6,550 bases of DNA from Ruminococcus sp. CAG:403 (lineage in GTDB: Bacteria; Bacillota; Clostridia; Oscillospirales; Ruminococcaceae), in the NCBI GenBank assembly GCA_000437255.1, contig FR899094.1, positions 76,581 to 83,130 of the forward strand. Direction: 5' to 3'. Numbering within the stretch: position 1 is the stretch's first letter; each line of letters begins with the position of its first letter. Shown here one piece after another: positions 1 to 5,756 of the stretch. A program made the position numbers and the translations under genes. The notes below the pieces were generated by a model. The model did not search any database. It saw only the letters and a list, made by a program, of their open reading frames with translations, and had not been told where the DNA came from.

Positions 1-92
1 CCTGCCAGTCGGGCAGCCTCTTCCGGATTGCCGGTCAGAACGTAGTGGGCACAGAACGATTCCTTTCGCTCGTTTGTATGAGATGGTTTCAA
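1..92 (-). CDS. 5' end of a terminase-small-subunit-like protein (partial)
   Basis: Only the first 30 codons are present; the gene continues beyond the left edge. The start is a TTG at 92-90, chosen because a strong site (GGAAAGGAG, 110-102) lies 9 nt upstream of it on the minus strand. The visible protein reads MKPSHTNERKESFCAHYVLT followed by GNPEEAARLA. The pattern N-x-R-x-x-x-F-C-x-x-Y, then G-N-x-x-x-A-A-x-x-A, is typical of the N-terminal helix-turn-helix of phage terminase small subunits, which recognise packaging-site DNA and present it to the large subunit. It is transcribed divergently from the padR operon. No large subunit or other phage gene is visible, so it could be a prophage edge, a domesticated gene, or an unrelated DNA-binding protein with a similar helix. 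The coding call is fairly secure because frame and ribosome binding site agree; the family call is tentative. Confidence 0.55.
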   Translation of the reverse strand, partial: MKPSHTNERKESFCAHYVLTGNPEEAARLA

Positions 93-250
93 ATGAGATC
101 GCTCCTTTCCTGTTTGGAGGGCGGCAGCTTGTCGGCTGACCGCCTGATTCGATTGCCGGAAGGAACTCCCCGGGAAAAAAGTCCCTTCACCAATGGTCCC
201 TTTTGGGGCAAAACTTGCACGCCGACGTGCAAGTTTCATAAAAAGTTATA
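93..250 (-). other. Structured leader upstream of the terminase-like gene
   Basis: This stretch precedes the minus-strand start at 92 and shows no convincing gene. It holds several inverted repeats. The best is a perfect 11-bp stem (211-221 with 226-236, loop CCGA). A second, next to the ribosome binding site, pairs 120-128 with 135-144 (9 bp, one bulged base, 6-nt loop). Between them are short G- and C-run pairings (about 168-208) and a direct repeat GTCCCTT at 181-187 and 196-202. Read on the minus strand, the 11-bp hairpin is followed by only a short T run, and GGGAC with six Ts follows further down. This may be a regulatory 5' leader or an operator region. It matches no riboswitch class I recognise, and I see no good minus-strand promoter. 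Confidence 0.35.
211..236. repeat. Perfect 11-bp inverted repeat with 4-nt loop
   Basis: The left arm AAACTTGCACG (211-221) and right arm CGTGCAAGTTT (226-236) are exact reverse complements around CCGA. The arms are long enough to form a stable RNA hairpin on either strand or to serve as a dyad for a DNA-binding protein. The plus-strand side lacks a T run, so it is not a convincing terminator in that direction. On the minus strand the arm runs into four Ts, so weak termination or attenuation is possible. Confidence 0.6.
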
Positions 251-291
251 AAATGATTTACATATTATCCGGAAATTGGGTTGTTTTTGTG

Positions 292-320
292 TTGACAAAT
301 AATATTATACGGCATATAAT
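292..320 (+). promoter_or_regulatory. Consensus sigma-A promoter of the padR operon
   Basis: TTGACA at 292-297 and TATAAT at 315-320 are separated by exactly 17 bp. Both hexamers match the housekeeping sigma-factor consensus perfectly. The predicted transcription start is near 327, giving a leader of roughly 98 nt before the padR start at 425. A promoter this strong driving a repressor gene fits autorepression, with the operator-like repeats overlapping the -10 box. Confidence 0.85.
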
Positions 321-340
321 ATAAGCAGATCATATAATAT
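302..340. promoter_or_regulatory. Candidate PadR operator: dyad and direct repeat over the -10 box
   Basis: ATATTATA (302-309) and TATAATAT (315-322) form an exact 8-bp dyad around CGGCA, so the right arm contains the -10 box. The 10-mer CATATAATAT at 313-322 recurs exactly at 331-340, 18 bp downstream. PadR dimers bind AT-rich dyads, often in their own promoters, so this is the natural autoregulatory site. Assignment to this PadR protein is inferred from position. The AT-rich composition means that part of the symmetry could arise by chance. Confidence 0.5.
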
Positions 341-359
341 CAATGTTGCCGCTTCGATT

Positions 360-405
360 GGGTGGCTGCTGGGTCAATCAACAGCTTCCAAAAGCAGCGG
401 CACCC
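360..405 (+). other. Leader hairpin just upstream of the padR ribosome binding site
   Basis: In the predicted 5' untranslated region, GGGTG (360-364) plus GCTGCT (365-370) can pair with AGCAGC (393-398) and CACCC (401-405). This gives 11 bp with a two-base GG bulge and a loop of 22 nt. It ends 7 nt before the AAGGAGGT site and has no following T run, so it is not a terminator. It may affect translation or mRNA stability; no known RNA family is recognised. Confidence 0.3.
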
Positions 406-424
406 CGAATGGAAGGAGGTTCAT

Positions 425-742
425 ATGTCTGCATTTCCAATTAGTGCGGCGCTGCTGGATGCCATGGTTTTGGCACTGGTACAGAAAGAGGATACCTACG
501 GCTATAAGATCACCCGGGAGATCCAGGCGGTCATTTCCATCTCGGAATCCACGCTGTACCCGGTTTTGCGCCGCCTGCAAAAAGAGCAGTTCCTGGTGAC
601 GTATGACCGTGCTTATCTGGGGCGCAATCGGCGCTACTATCAGATTACCGAAGCCGGTCGGCAGGCGCTCAGCCAGTATCGAACGGACTGGAACCAGTAT
701 AAACAGCAAATTGACTCGTTCTTAAAGGAGGAAACAACATGA
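425..742 (+). CDS. PadR-family transcriptional regulator
   Basis: A 105-residue winged helix-turn-helix protein of the small PadR subfamily. The ATG at 425 is chosen over an in-frame upstream start at 362 because AAGGAGGT (413-420) sits 4 nt before it and family homology begins here. Signatures are D12-x-M-V-L-A-L at the start of helix 1, Y25-G-Y-K-I (residues 25-29), the recognition-helix segment ESTLYPVLRRLQKE (41-54), and the wing GRNRRYYQITEAGR (66-79). A C-terminal helix (about 80-101) is the usual dimerisation element. PadR proteins are dimeric cytoplasmic repressors whose ligands vary widely. The gene overlaps the next by four bases (ATGA), so translation is coupled. It probably represses its own promoter and thereby the two membrane-protein genes downstream. 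The effector cannot be predicted. Confidence 0.93.
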   Translation: MSAFPISAALLDAMVLALVQKEDTYGYKITREIQAVISISESTLYPVLRRLQKEQFLVTYDRAYLGRNRRYYQITEAGRQALSQYRTDWNQYKQQIDSFLKEETT

Positions 743-1305
743 CACCGACTGCATACTTATCCGAATTGGAACAGCGCCTTGCGTGCATTCCAGCGGAAGA
801 TCGAACGGAAATCATACAATTTTATCAGGAATTTTTAGAAGATGGTGGGGAAGCTGCCATGGCAGAACTGGGAACACCAGATGTTCTGGCACAGCGCATC
901 CTACAGGAAAACGGCTATACCGCCGGTGCACCGGAAGCCCCACAGGGAAGCAAAAAGAAAAGCAAATCCCATACCGTTGCGATTTGGGTGCTGCTGATTT
1001 TGAGTTCTCCCATCTGGCTGTCACTTGTCATCAGCTTTCTGAGTATCATCTTTTCGTTGCTGGTGACACTTGTTTCTGTTTTGTTCAGCCTGGCAGTTTC
1101 TGCATTGGCATGCGTTGGATATGGCATTGTCATGCTGTTCCATTATATTCCGGTTGGCATTTTCAGCATCGGTGCCGGAATCGCCTGCGGCGGAATCACC
1201 GTTTTGCTGTGCAAGCCTTGCTGGATTGCCATGAAAGCAATTTGCCGGTTCTCAGAACGTGCCCTGCGCTGGTTTGGAAGAGCTTGCTTTGGAAAGGAGT
1301 CGTGA
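739..1305 (+). CDS. Membrane protein with N-terminal HAAS/DUF1700-like domain
   Basis: A 188-residue protein. Residues 1-57 form the helical domain typical of DUF1700/HAAS proteins: YLSELEQRL, an acidic I-P-A-E-D-R-x-E-I segment, F-Y-x-E-F-L-E-D, then a G-E-A-A-M-A-E-L-G-T-P-D turn and A-x-R-I-L. A linker rich in Gly, Ala, Pro and Lys (62-78) leads to about three strongly hydrophobic segments (about 79-105, 106-135 and 137-159), and the C-terminus is basic. In this family the helical domain is thought to sit in the cytoplasm and commonly accompanies PadR regulators, so it may relay a membrane signal. That role is known only in outline. The start at 739 has AAAGGAGG 7 nt upstream and overlaps the padR stop. 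The stop lies 4 nt before the next start, and its last codons carry that gene's ribosome binding site. Confidence 0.85.
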   Translation: MTPTAYLSELEQRLACIPAEDRTEIIQFYQEFLEDGGEAAMAELGTPDVLAQRILQENGYTAGAPEAPQGSKKKSKSHTVAIWVLLILSSPIWLSLVISFLSIIFSLLVTLVSVLFSLAVSALACVGYGIVMLFHYIPVGIFSIGAGIACGGITVLLCKPCWIAMKAICRFSERALRWFGRACFGKES

Positions 1306-1309
1306 GCAT

Positions 1310-2260
1310 ATGAAAAAACAAGTATGGATCGCTGGGATTGGCTGTGTAGCAATCGGTGCGCTTTTGATGGGAATTGGATTCGCTACACATGCTTTTGATA
1401 CGCAGCGTTATTTGGAATCGTTAAATCTGGAAGAGAAAACCATTGCACTGGAAGAGGAGTTCTCCTCCGTTTCCTTTGACACAACGTATGAAGCAGATCT
1501 CACCATTCGAAGCAGCGCGGCGGATGCCTACTCCATTCAGGCAAAAAATTTGCCGGCCGATGCGTTAACCGTTTCGGTTCAGGAGGATACCTTGCAGGTT
1601 CATCTGAACAAAAAGCTGCCGTGGTACTATCATATTTCCTTTTTCAATCTCTCTGTTCCCCGTGCGGAGCTTGTCCTGACACTCCCAGAGGAGACCTATG
1701 AAAAGATTTCCGTGCAAAACAGTCTGGGCGATGTCACAGTGGAACAGGTGGCGGCAAATGCGTTATCCCTCCACTTGCAGTGCGGAGATTTGCGGGTTTC
1801 TGATCTGGAAGGGGAATCCCTGTCTCTGGAGAATAACCTGGGGAACATTTACGCTCAGCATCTGACCGTATCGAAAAGCCTTTCCGTGGAAGATCACTGC
1901 GGAGACATCACGCTAAAAAACATCCAGGCAGAGCAGGCAACACAATGCAGTGTGCAGAACAATATGGGAGAGAATACCCTGTCAGGTGGTACCTACCGCA
2001 ATTTAACCGTTTTCAACAACTGCGGCGATATACAGCTTCAAGGGACGAAATTGCTGGAGGACTGTTCCATTACCTGCGACCTGGGAGATCTTTCCGGAAC
2101 GCTGGCTGGCGCAGAAACGGATTACAGTGTGGATGCAGATTGTGACATGGGGGACCTGTCCATTGGAGGATCCCATAGCGGATGGCGTCAGGATTCTGCT
2201 TCCTGTAAGCTGCTGCTGCGCAATCACTGCGGAGATATTGACTTAGAGTTTCTCTCCTGA
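1310..2260 (+). CDS. Membrane-anchored DUF4097-like beta-solenoid protein
   Basis: A 316-residue protein. The ATG at 1310 is preceded by GGAAAGGAG (about 1291-1299) and begins with a short basic segment (MKKQ) followed by one hydrophobic helix (about 5-25) with no lipobox, so the rest should be outside the membrane. Residues 45-130 form a beta-rich lead-in. From about 131 to the end the chain repeats every 19-22 residues (27 for the last) around a Gly, usually followed by Asp: G140, G159, G178, G198, G220, G239, G259, G281 and G308. Such GD-turn repeats are characteristic of the DUF4097 (putative adhesin) family, which folds as a right-handed beta-solenoid. The residue before each Gly is L, C, L, C, M, C, L, M, C in order, an alternation discussed in the findings. 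As the last gene of the padR operon it is likely the sensor or effector at the cell surface. Binding partner and function are unknown. Confidence 0.85.
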   Translation: MKKQVWIAGIGCVAIGALLMGIGFATHAFDTQRYLESLNLEEKTIALEEEFSSVSFDTTYEADLTIRSSAADAYSIQAKNLPADALTVSVQEDTLQVHLNKKLPWYYHISFFNLSVPRAELVLTLPEETYEKISVQNSLGDVTVEQVAANALSLHLQCGDLRVSDLEGESLSLENNLGNIYAQHLTVSKSLSVEDHCGDITLKNIQAEQATQCSVQNNMGENTLSGGTYRNLTVFNNCGDIQLQGTKLLEDCSITCDLGDLSGTLAGAETDYSVDADCDMGDLSIGGSHSGWRQDSASCKLLLRNHCGDIDLEFLS

Positions 2261-2266
2261 TTAAAA

Positions 2267-2303
2267 AAATGCCTGCCTCACAATGCTGGTGAGACAGGCA
2301 TTT
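2267..2303 (+). terminator. Terminator hairpin of the padR operon
   Basis: AAATGCCTG (2267-2275) pairs with CAGGCATTT (2295-2303) and CTCAC (2277-2281) with GTGAG (2289-2293), with one C/A mismatch and a 7-nt loop. The stem begins 6 nt after the TGA stop of the solenoid gene. The T run after it is short and interrupted by C, so termination may be incomplete, but placement and stem strength support the call. Confidence 0.75.
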
Positions 2304-2379
2304 CTTTCCAATAAAAAAGAAAAAACGGTAAAAGTATTTTTTGAAAACTTAGGAATCATGCTGATTTTTTGTTCACGAA

Positions 2380-2408
2380 TTGACAATGGTACAATGAAAT
2401 GCTATAAT
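2380..2408 (+). promoter_or_regulatory. Consensus sigma-A promoter of the lipoprotein gene
   Basis: TTGACA at 2380-2385 and TATAAT at 2403-2408 are spaced by exactly 17 bp, with transcription predicted to start near 2415. A- and T-rich runs upstream (2320-2371) could act as an UP element. The stretch from 2304 to 2379 shows no gene. Unlike the padR promoter, no dyad overlaps the -10 box, which suggests constitutive high-level expression. Confidence 0.85.
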
Positions 2409-2473
2409 AAATACATCAAAAAAACTGGAACAGAAAGAACGGTTTTTTGGCAAGAAAAAAGGAGTTTGAAAAC

Positions 2474-3136
2474 ATGAAATTGAAAAAGACACTTGCACTG
2501 CTGTGCGCGCTGAGCATGATGGCAATGGCAGCGACTGCCTGCGGCAGTGACGACAAGGATTCTTCTAAGGAATCCTCCACCTCTTCCTCGGAATCTTCTA
2601 AAGAATCTTCTAAAGAAGAGTCCGAAGAGGAAGACTCTGATGAAGCAGAATCTGAAGACGAGTCTGAATCCGGCGATGTTCTGAATACCGAAGCCTCTTT
2701 TGAGGACTTGACCTTCCTGGTGTCCGATGAATGGGAAGAAACAGATTCTGGTAGCTTTCTGATGTATACCCTGCCGAACCAGCTGGGGTACTTGGCAATA
2801 CAGAACGTTTCTGTCGATGATCTGGACGTAGAAGTACCGGAAGATGCAGATGTTGCCGGTGCAATGGCAGAGGAATTTGAACAGATCGACACCTATGTTT
2901 CCGATAGCATGGAAGAGTCTGGTGCCACCATCGTTTCAGATGAATGGGATCAGGTCAACGGTGCCAAGGCATACGGCGTAAACTTTACGCTGGAGACTTC
3001 TGGTATTTCCACTGACAACTATGCGGTTTATTTCCTGGTAGATGATGTAATTTATGCCATCTCTATTTGCGAAATGGAAGGCGATACGGAGATGTTGGAT
3101 TCCTTCAGTGATTTCCTGCAATCCATTCAGTTCTAA
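2474..3136 (+). CDS. Secreted lipoprotein with acidic Ser/Glu linker
   Basis: A 220-residue protein. The ATG at 2474 has AAAAAAGGAG 9 nt upstream; an in-frame TTG at 2447 has no such site. Residues 1-22 are a signal peptide (K-L-K-K then a hydrophobic core) ending in A-A-T-A before C23, a permissible lipobox, so the mature protein should be lipid-anchored to the outer face of the membrane. Residues 24-67 are a low-complexity linker of Ser, Glu, Asp and a few Lys, including repeats of the type S-K-E-S-S. Residues about 75-220 are globular: FEDLTFLVSDEWEE, a central helix (about 126-148), N-G-A-K-A-Y (162-167), alternating strands and a final F-L-Q-S-I-Q-F. This layout is reminiscent of PsbP/Mog1-like (DUF1795-type) lipoproteins, but that link is an inference by eye. 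The gene stands alone between its promoter and the terminator at 3160-3200. Function unknown. Confidence 0.85.
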   Translation: MKLKKTLALLCALSMMAMAATACGSDDKDSSKESSTSSSESSKESSKEESEEEDSDEAESEDESESGDVLNTEASFEDLTFLVSDEWEETDSGSFLMYTLPNQLGYLAIQNVSVDDLDVEVPEDADVAGAMAEEFEQIDTYVSDSMEESGATIVSDEWDQVNGAKAYGVNFTLETSGISTDNYAVYFLVDDVIYAISICEMEGDTEMLDSFSDFLQSIQF

Positions 3137-3159
3137 TGGAACGAAGTTCCGGCAGACGA

Positions 3160-3200
3160 AAAAAGCAGCTGCATGGGCATTGCCCGTGCGGCTGCTTTTT
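3160..3200. terminator. Shared (bidirectional) terminator between convergent genes
   Basis: GCAGC (3165-3169) pairs with GCTGC (3191-3195), GCA with TGC, and GGGC (3175-3178) with GCCC (3182-3185) around an ATT loop, flanked by five As on the left and five Ts on the right. On the plus strand two T-G wobbles complete a 14-bp core before the T run, ending the lipoprotein transcript. On the minus strand the As become a T run and the hairpin ends the recA-pgsA-region transcript 2 nt after the stop at 3203. The two wobbles become A-C mismatches there, so it should be weaker in that direction. Confidence 0.85.
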
Positions 3201-3202
3201 GG

Positions 3203-3802
3203 TTATTGGGATTGCAGTTGCTTTTCTGACGTGTTGTTCGATTGCTGATTAGGAGAGGCTGTTTTCTTTTTGCGGTAAGGGCGCAGACCAGCTGTTAGAA
3301 TGAGCATGGTGATGCCCCAGAACAGCGGATACAGGCAGCCAATTTGATGCAGTCGGTACGCAATCTGCGTGAAGGTATCGGCTTGTGTTTCTGCAATTAC
3401 ACGCAGGTTATAGATAAGAGAAACCACGCCGTAGCCGATCGGAGCCAGACCGCAGAACAGAATGGCAGCGCCTTTTCCACGAAGAATGCCGCTGCTGGTC
3501 AGTCCCATGGAAATCCATGCCAGCAAGTAGATGAGAAAAGCAGGCAGAGCGGAAAGATCCTGAAAAATACGCAGGAAGTGTGAGAGCACCAGCAGTCCTG
3601 CCGGCAGCAGCATGGAAGCATATTGTTTCTCAACCGGAAGAATGGCAGCAAGCGTCAGCAGGGCAGCTGCAACCAACTTGAACGTTGGGATGATGCTATG
3701 AAATTCTGTAAATAAGCCGCAGATGGTTGCCAGCATGCCAAATACGGAAGCAAGCTGCGGCATTTTGGTATTCGGCGGTAAATAAAGTGTGCCTTGTCGC
3801 AT
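3203..3802 (-). CDS. Six-helix membrane protein of unknown function
   Basis: A 199-residue integral membrane protein I do not recognise. The ATG at 3802 has GGAAAGGAG ending 10 nt upstream on the minus strand. Hydrophobic segments lie at about 16-31, 40-56, 63-78, 86-105, 111-131 and 155-173, suggesting six transmembrane helices. The tail from about 174 is hydrophilic, with R-K-K-K followed by a stretch rich in Gln, Asn and Ser, probably cytoplasmic. No catalytic motif or transporter signature stands out. It is the last gene before the terminator and lies 32 nt after pgsA, so it is probably co-transcribed with pgsA, rimO and recX. A membrane or lipid role would suit the pgsA neighbourhood, but this is only guilt by association. 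Confidence 0.8.
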   Translation of the reverse strand: MRQGTLYLPPNTKMPQLASVFGMLATICGLFTEFHSIIPTFKLVAAALLTLAAILPVEKQYASMLLPAGLLVLSHFLRIFQDLSALPAFLIYLLAWISMGLTSSGILRGKGAAILFCGLAPIGYGVVSLIYNLRVIAETQADTFTQIAYRLHQIGCLYPLFWGITMLILTAGLRPYRKKKTASPNQQSNNTSEKQLQSQ

Positions 3803-3834
3803 CGACGGGAGGCTCCTTTCCTAGAAAATGCAGA

Positions 3835-4410
3835 TTATTTGGAAGTGCTGATGTATTTCCAGCAGCCTTTTAGATAAACCATACCGGAAAGAATGGTCAG
3901 TCCGGCAGAAATCCAGATGAGACCGTTTAACATCCAAGTCCGGATCCAATCCGGCATGCAGAGCGTGAAGTCTTCTGCAAGGCTCAGATACAGCAAGCTG
4001 CCCACCAGGGTCACCATGGTGAACGCAGTTTTCAGCTTGCCCCAGATGCCAGCTGGAATTACTACGCCGTCTTCTGCTGCCAACAGACGCAGACCGGACA
4101 CCATAAATTCTCTGGCGACAATGATAATCAGCGGAATGGCATTCATCCGGAAATCCGGCAAATCCACCAGCACGATCAATGCGGTGATGACCAGTACCTT
4201 ATCCGCAAGCGGATCCAGGAACTTTCCGAAGTTGGTCACCAGATTGTGCTTACGGGCAATTTTTCCGTCCAGCATATCCGTCAGGGAGGCGGCAGCAAAT
4301 ACGATCAGTGCCAGCAAGTAGTGGCACGGAATGGCGGAAACATATACAAAAAGCAGGAATACCGGGATCAGACAGACCCGCAGCAATGTTAATTTATTCG
4401 GCAGATTCAT
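3835..4410 (-). CDS. pgsA: CDP-diacylglycerol-glycerol-3-phosphate 3-phosphatidyltransferase
   Basis: This 191-residue membrane enzyme condenses CDP-diacylglycerol with glycerol 3-phosphate to give phosphatidylglycerol phosphate and CMP, the committed step to phosphatidylglycerol and cardiolipin. The CDP-alcohol phosphotransferase signature D-x2-D-G-x2-A-R-x8-G-x3-D-x3-D is complete: D45, D48, G49, A52, R53, G62, D66 and D70. These Asp residues bind the metal and act in catalysis. The N-terminus MNLPNKLTLLR with P and R at usual positions is typical of PgsA, and about six hydrophobic helices span the protein. Length matches the family. The ATG at 4410 follows AGGAGGT (4422-4416) by 5 nt and overlaps the end of rimO by 17 nt. 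Paralogous phosphatidylserine or cardiolipin synthases share the motif, but the N-terminus, size and neighbours favour PgsA. Confidence 0.95.
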   Translation of the reverse strand: MNLPNKLTLLRVCLIPVFLLFVYVSAIPCHYLLALIVFAAASLTDMLDGKIARKHNLVTNFGKFLDPLADKVLVITALIVLVDLPDFRMNAIPLIIIVAREFMVSGLRLLAAEDGVVIPAGIWGKLKTAFTMVTLVGSLLYLSLAEDFTLCMPDWIRTWMLNGLIWISAGLTILSGMVYLKGCWKYISTSK

Positions 4411-5740
4411 GGGGCACCTCCTCTGCTAGCAGGTCGAAGTCCATGGTATCAAAAACTTCTACCGTGATGTATTCGCCCAGTTTCAGTGCACGATCGCTGC
4501 GGATGAAAATCTTACCGTCAATGTCCGGTGCATCCGCCATGGTTCTGCCAAAGTAGCACTCTGCCCATTTGTCATAGCCTTCTACGACCGCAGTCATGCG
4601 CTGACCGATCTTGGCGGCATTTTTTTCTGCGCTAACTTCTGTCTGCTGTTCCATGATGATTTCCGCACGGTGTGCCCGTACTTCTTCATCAATCTGATCT
4701 TCAAATTCTGCGGCAGGTGTGCCGTCCTCTTCGGAGTAGGCGAAGCAGCCCAGCCGATCAAACTGCATATCGTGTACGAAATCGCCCAACCGGTTGAATT
4801 GTTCCTTGGTTTCTCCCGGGAATCCGGTAATCAGCGTGGTACGCAGGGTGACATTGGGAACCCGTTCCCGAATGTGTGCGATCAGGTTGCGCAAGGTTTC
4901 CTCATTGCCCGGACGGCGCATCCGTTTTAAAATTTCACCGTCGCAGTGCTGAATGGGAAGATCTAGATATGGCACCATGTGCGGTTCTTCTGCCAGAACA
5001 TCCAGCAGTTCGTCTGTGATACGTTCCGGATAGCAGTACAGCACCCGAACCCATTGAATACCCGGAATGTGACAAAGCTTGCGCAGCAGTTCCGGCAGCT
5101 TGGAAGTACCGTACAGATCTTCTCCATAGCGAGTGGTATCCTGTGCAATGACCACCAATTCTGTAACATGGTGTTCTGCCAGCCAGGTGGCTTCCTTCAG
5201 AATATCCTCCATCGGTTCGCTGCGGTACGGTCCCCGGATGTCTGGAATGGCACAATAGCTGCATCGGTTGTTGCAGCCTTCTGCAACTTTCAGGTAAGCG
5301 AAAAACGGCAGTGTGCTGATGATGCGCTCGCCGGACAATTCCACATCCTGCTTGGGTGCAAACTGTACCACCCGTTCGTTGCCGAGTACACGATTTAAGA
5401 TTTCGACAATATCCTTGTTATCGCCGATGCCAATCACAGCATCCACTTCTTCAAAAAGATCGGCAGCTTCCTGGCGGTAGCGTTCCGTCAGACAGCCGGT
5501 CAGAATAATTTTTTGAAGGGTGCCGTCCCGTTTCAGGGCAGCCAGTTCCAGAATGGTGTCAATGGCTTCTTCCTTTGCGGACTGAATGAAGCCGCAGGTG
5601 TTGACAATGGCAACTTCTGCTTCGCCCGGTTCGGTAACCAGCTGGTAGCCGGCGGCACGCAGCTTGAACAGCATGCGCTCGGAGTCCACCAGATTTTTGG
5701 AACAGCCCAGCGAAACAAGGCCAACTTTAATGGGTTTCAA
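4394..5740 (-). CDS. rimO: Ribosomal protein S12 methylthiotransferase RimO
   Basis: A radical-SAM enzyme that adds a methylthio group to the beta-carbon of a conserved aspartate in ribosomal protein S12, using two [4Fe-4S] clusters. With the TTG start at 5740 it is 448 residues. The N-terminal methylthiotransferase domain (about 4-95) carries the cluster cysteines C13 (in the RimO-typical SLGCSKNLVDSE), C49 and C83. The radical-SAM core (about 142-370) has CNNRCSYC with C156, C160 and C163. A TRAM domain closes the protein (about 378-440). The TTG is preferred because AGAGGAG lies 8 nt upstream and homology starts at M-K-P-I-K-V; another in-frame TTG at 5767 lacks a ribosome binding site. 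The SLGCSKN motif separates it from the tRNA-modifying paralogues MiaB and MtaB. It lies 34 nt after recX and overlaps pgsA. Confidence 0.96.
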   Translation of the reverse strand: MKPIKVGLVSLGCSKNLVDSERMLFKLRAAGYQLVTEPGEAEVAIVNTCGFIQSAKEEAIDTILELAALKRDGTLQKIILTGCLTERYRQEAADLFEEVDAVIGIGDNKDIVEILNRVLGNERVVQFAPKQDVELSGERIISTLPFFAYLKVAEGCNNRCSYCAIPDIRGPYRSEPMEDILKEATWLAEHHVTELVVIAQDTTRYGEDLYGTSKLPELLRKLCHIPGIQWVRVLYCYPERITDELLDVLAEEPHMVPYLDLPIQHCDGEILKRMRRPGNEETLRNLIAHIRERVPNVTLRTTLITGFPGETKEQFNRLGDFVHDMQFDRLGCFAYSEEDGTPAAEFEDQIDEEVRAHRAEIIMEQQTEVSAEKNAAKIGQRMTAVVEGYDKWAECYFGRTMADAPDIDGKIFIRSDRALKLGEYITVEVFDTMDFDLLAEEVPHESAE

Positions 5741-5747
5741 TGAAACG

Positions 5748-5756
5748 TCTCCTCTC
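5748..5756 (-). promoter_or_regulatory. Ribosome binding site deciding the rimO TTG start
   Basis: On the minus strand GAGAGGAGA (5756-5748) is 7-8 nt from the TTG at 5740. It falls inside the longer open frame that begins at 5767, which argues that the longer start is not used. Confidence 0.75.

Noticed and set aside
93..250. T-box or other known riboswitch in the left leader
   Set aside because: The T-box consensus (AGGGTGG-type) is absent, and the stems do not match any class I can recall; it is reported only as structured.
45..251. Plus-strand open frame of 68 codons over the left-edge region
   Set aside because: No ribosome binding site, it lies over the minus-strand gene start and its hairpin leader, and the product has no recognisable features.
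374..709. Minus-strand open frame opposite padR
   Set aside because: It is antisense to a clear PadR gene with a better start signal and protein motif; a shadow of its codon pattern.
2416..2892. Minus-strand open frame rich in Ser opposite the lipoprotein gene
   Set aside because: Its serine-rich sequence is the antisense reading of the Glu/Ser linker codons; no start signal and no family resemblance.
3138..3150. Small hairpin GGAAC-GAA-GTTCC just after the lipoprotein stop
   Set aside because: Only 5 bp and no T run; the strong terminator at 3160-3200 explains termination.
4935..5264. Minus-strand open frame inside rimO
   Set aside because: Out of frame with the well-supported rimO gene, with no independent signals.
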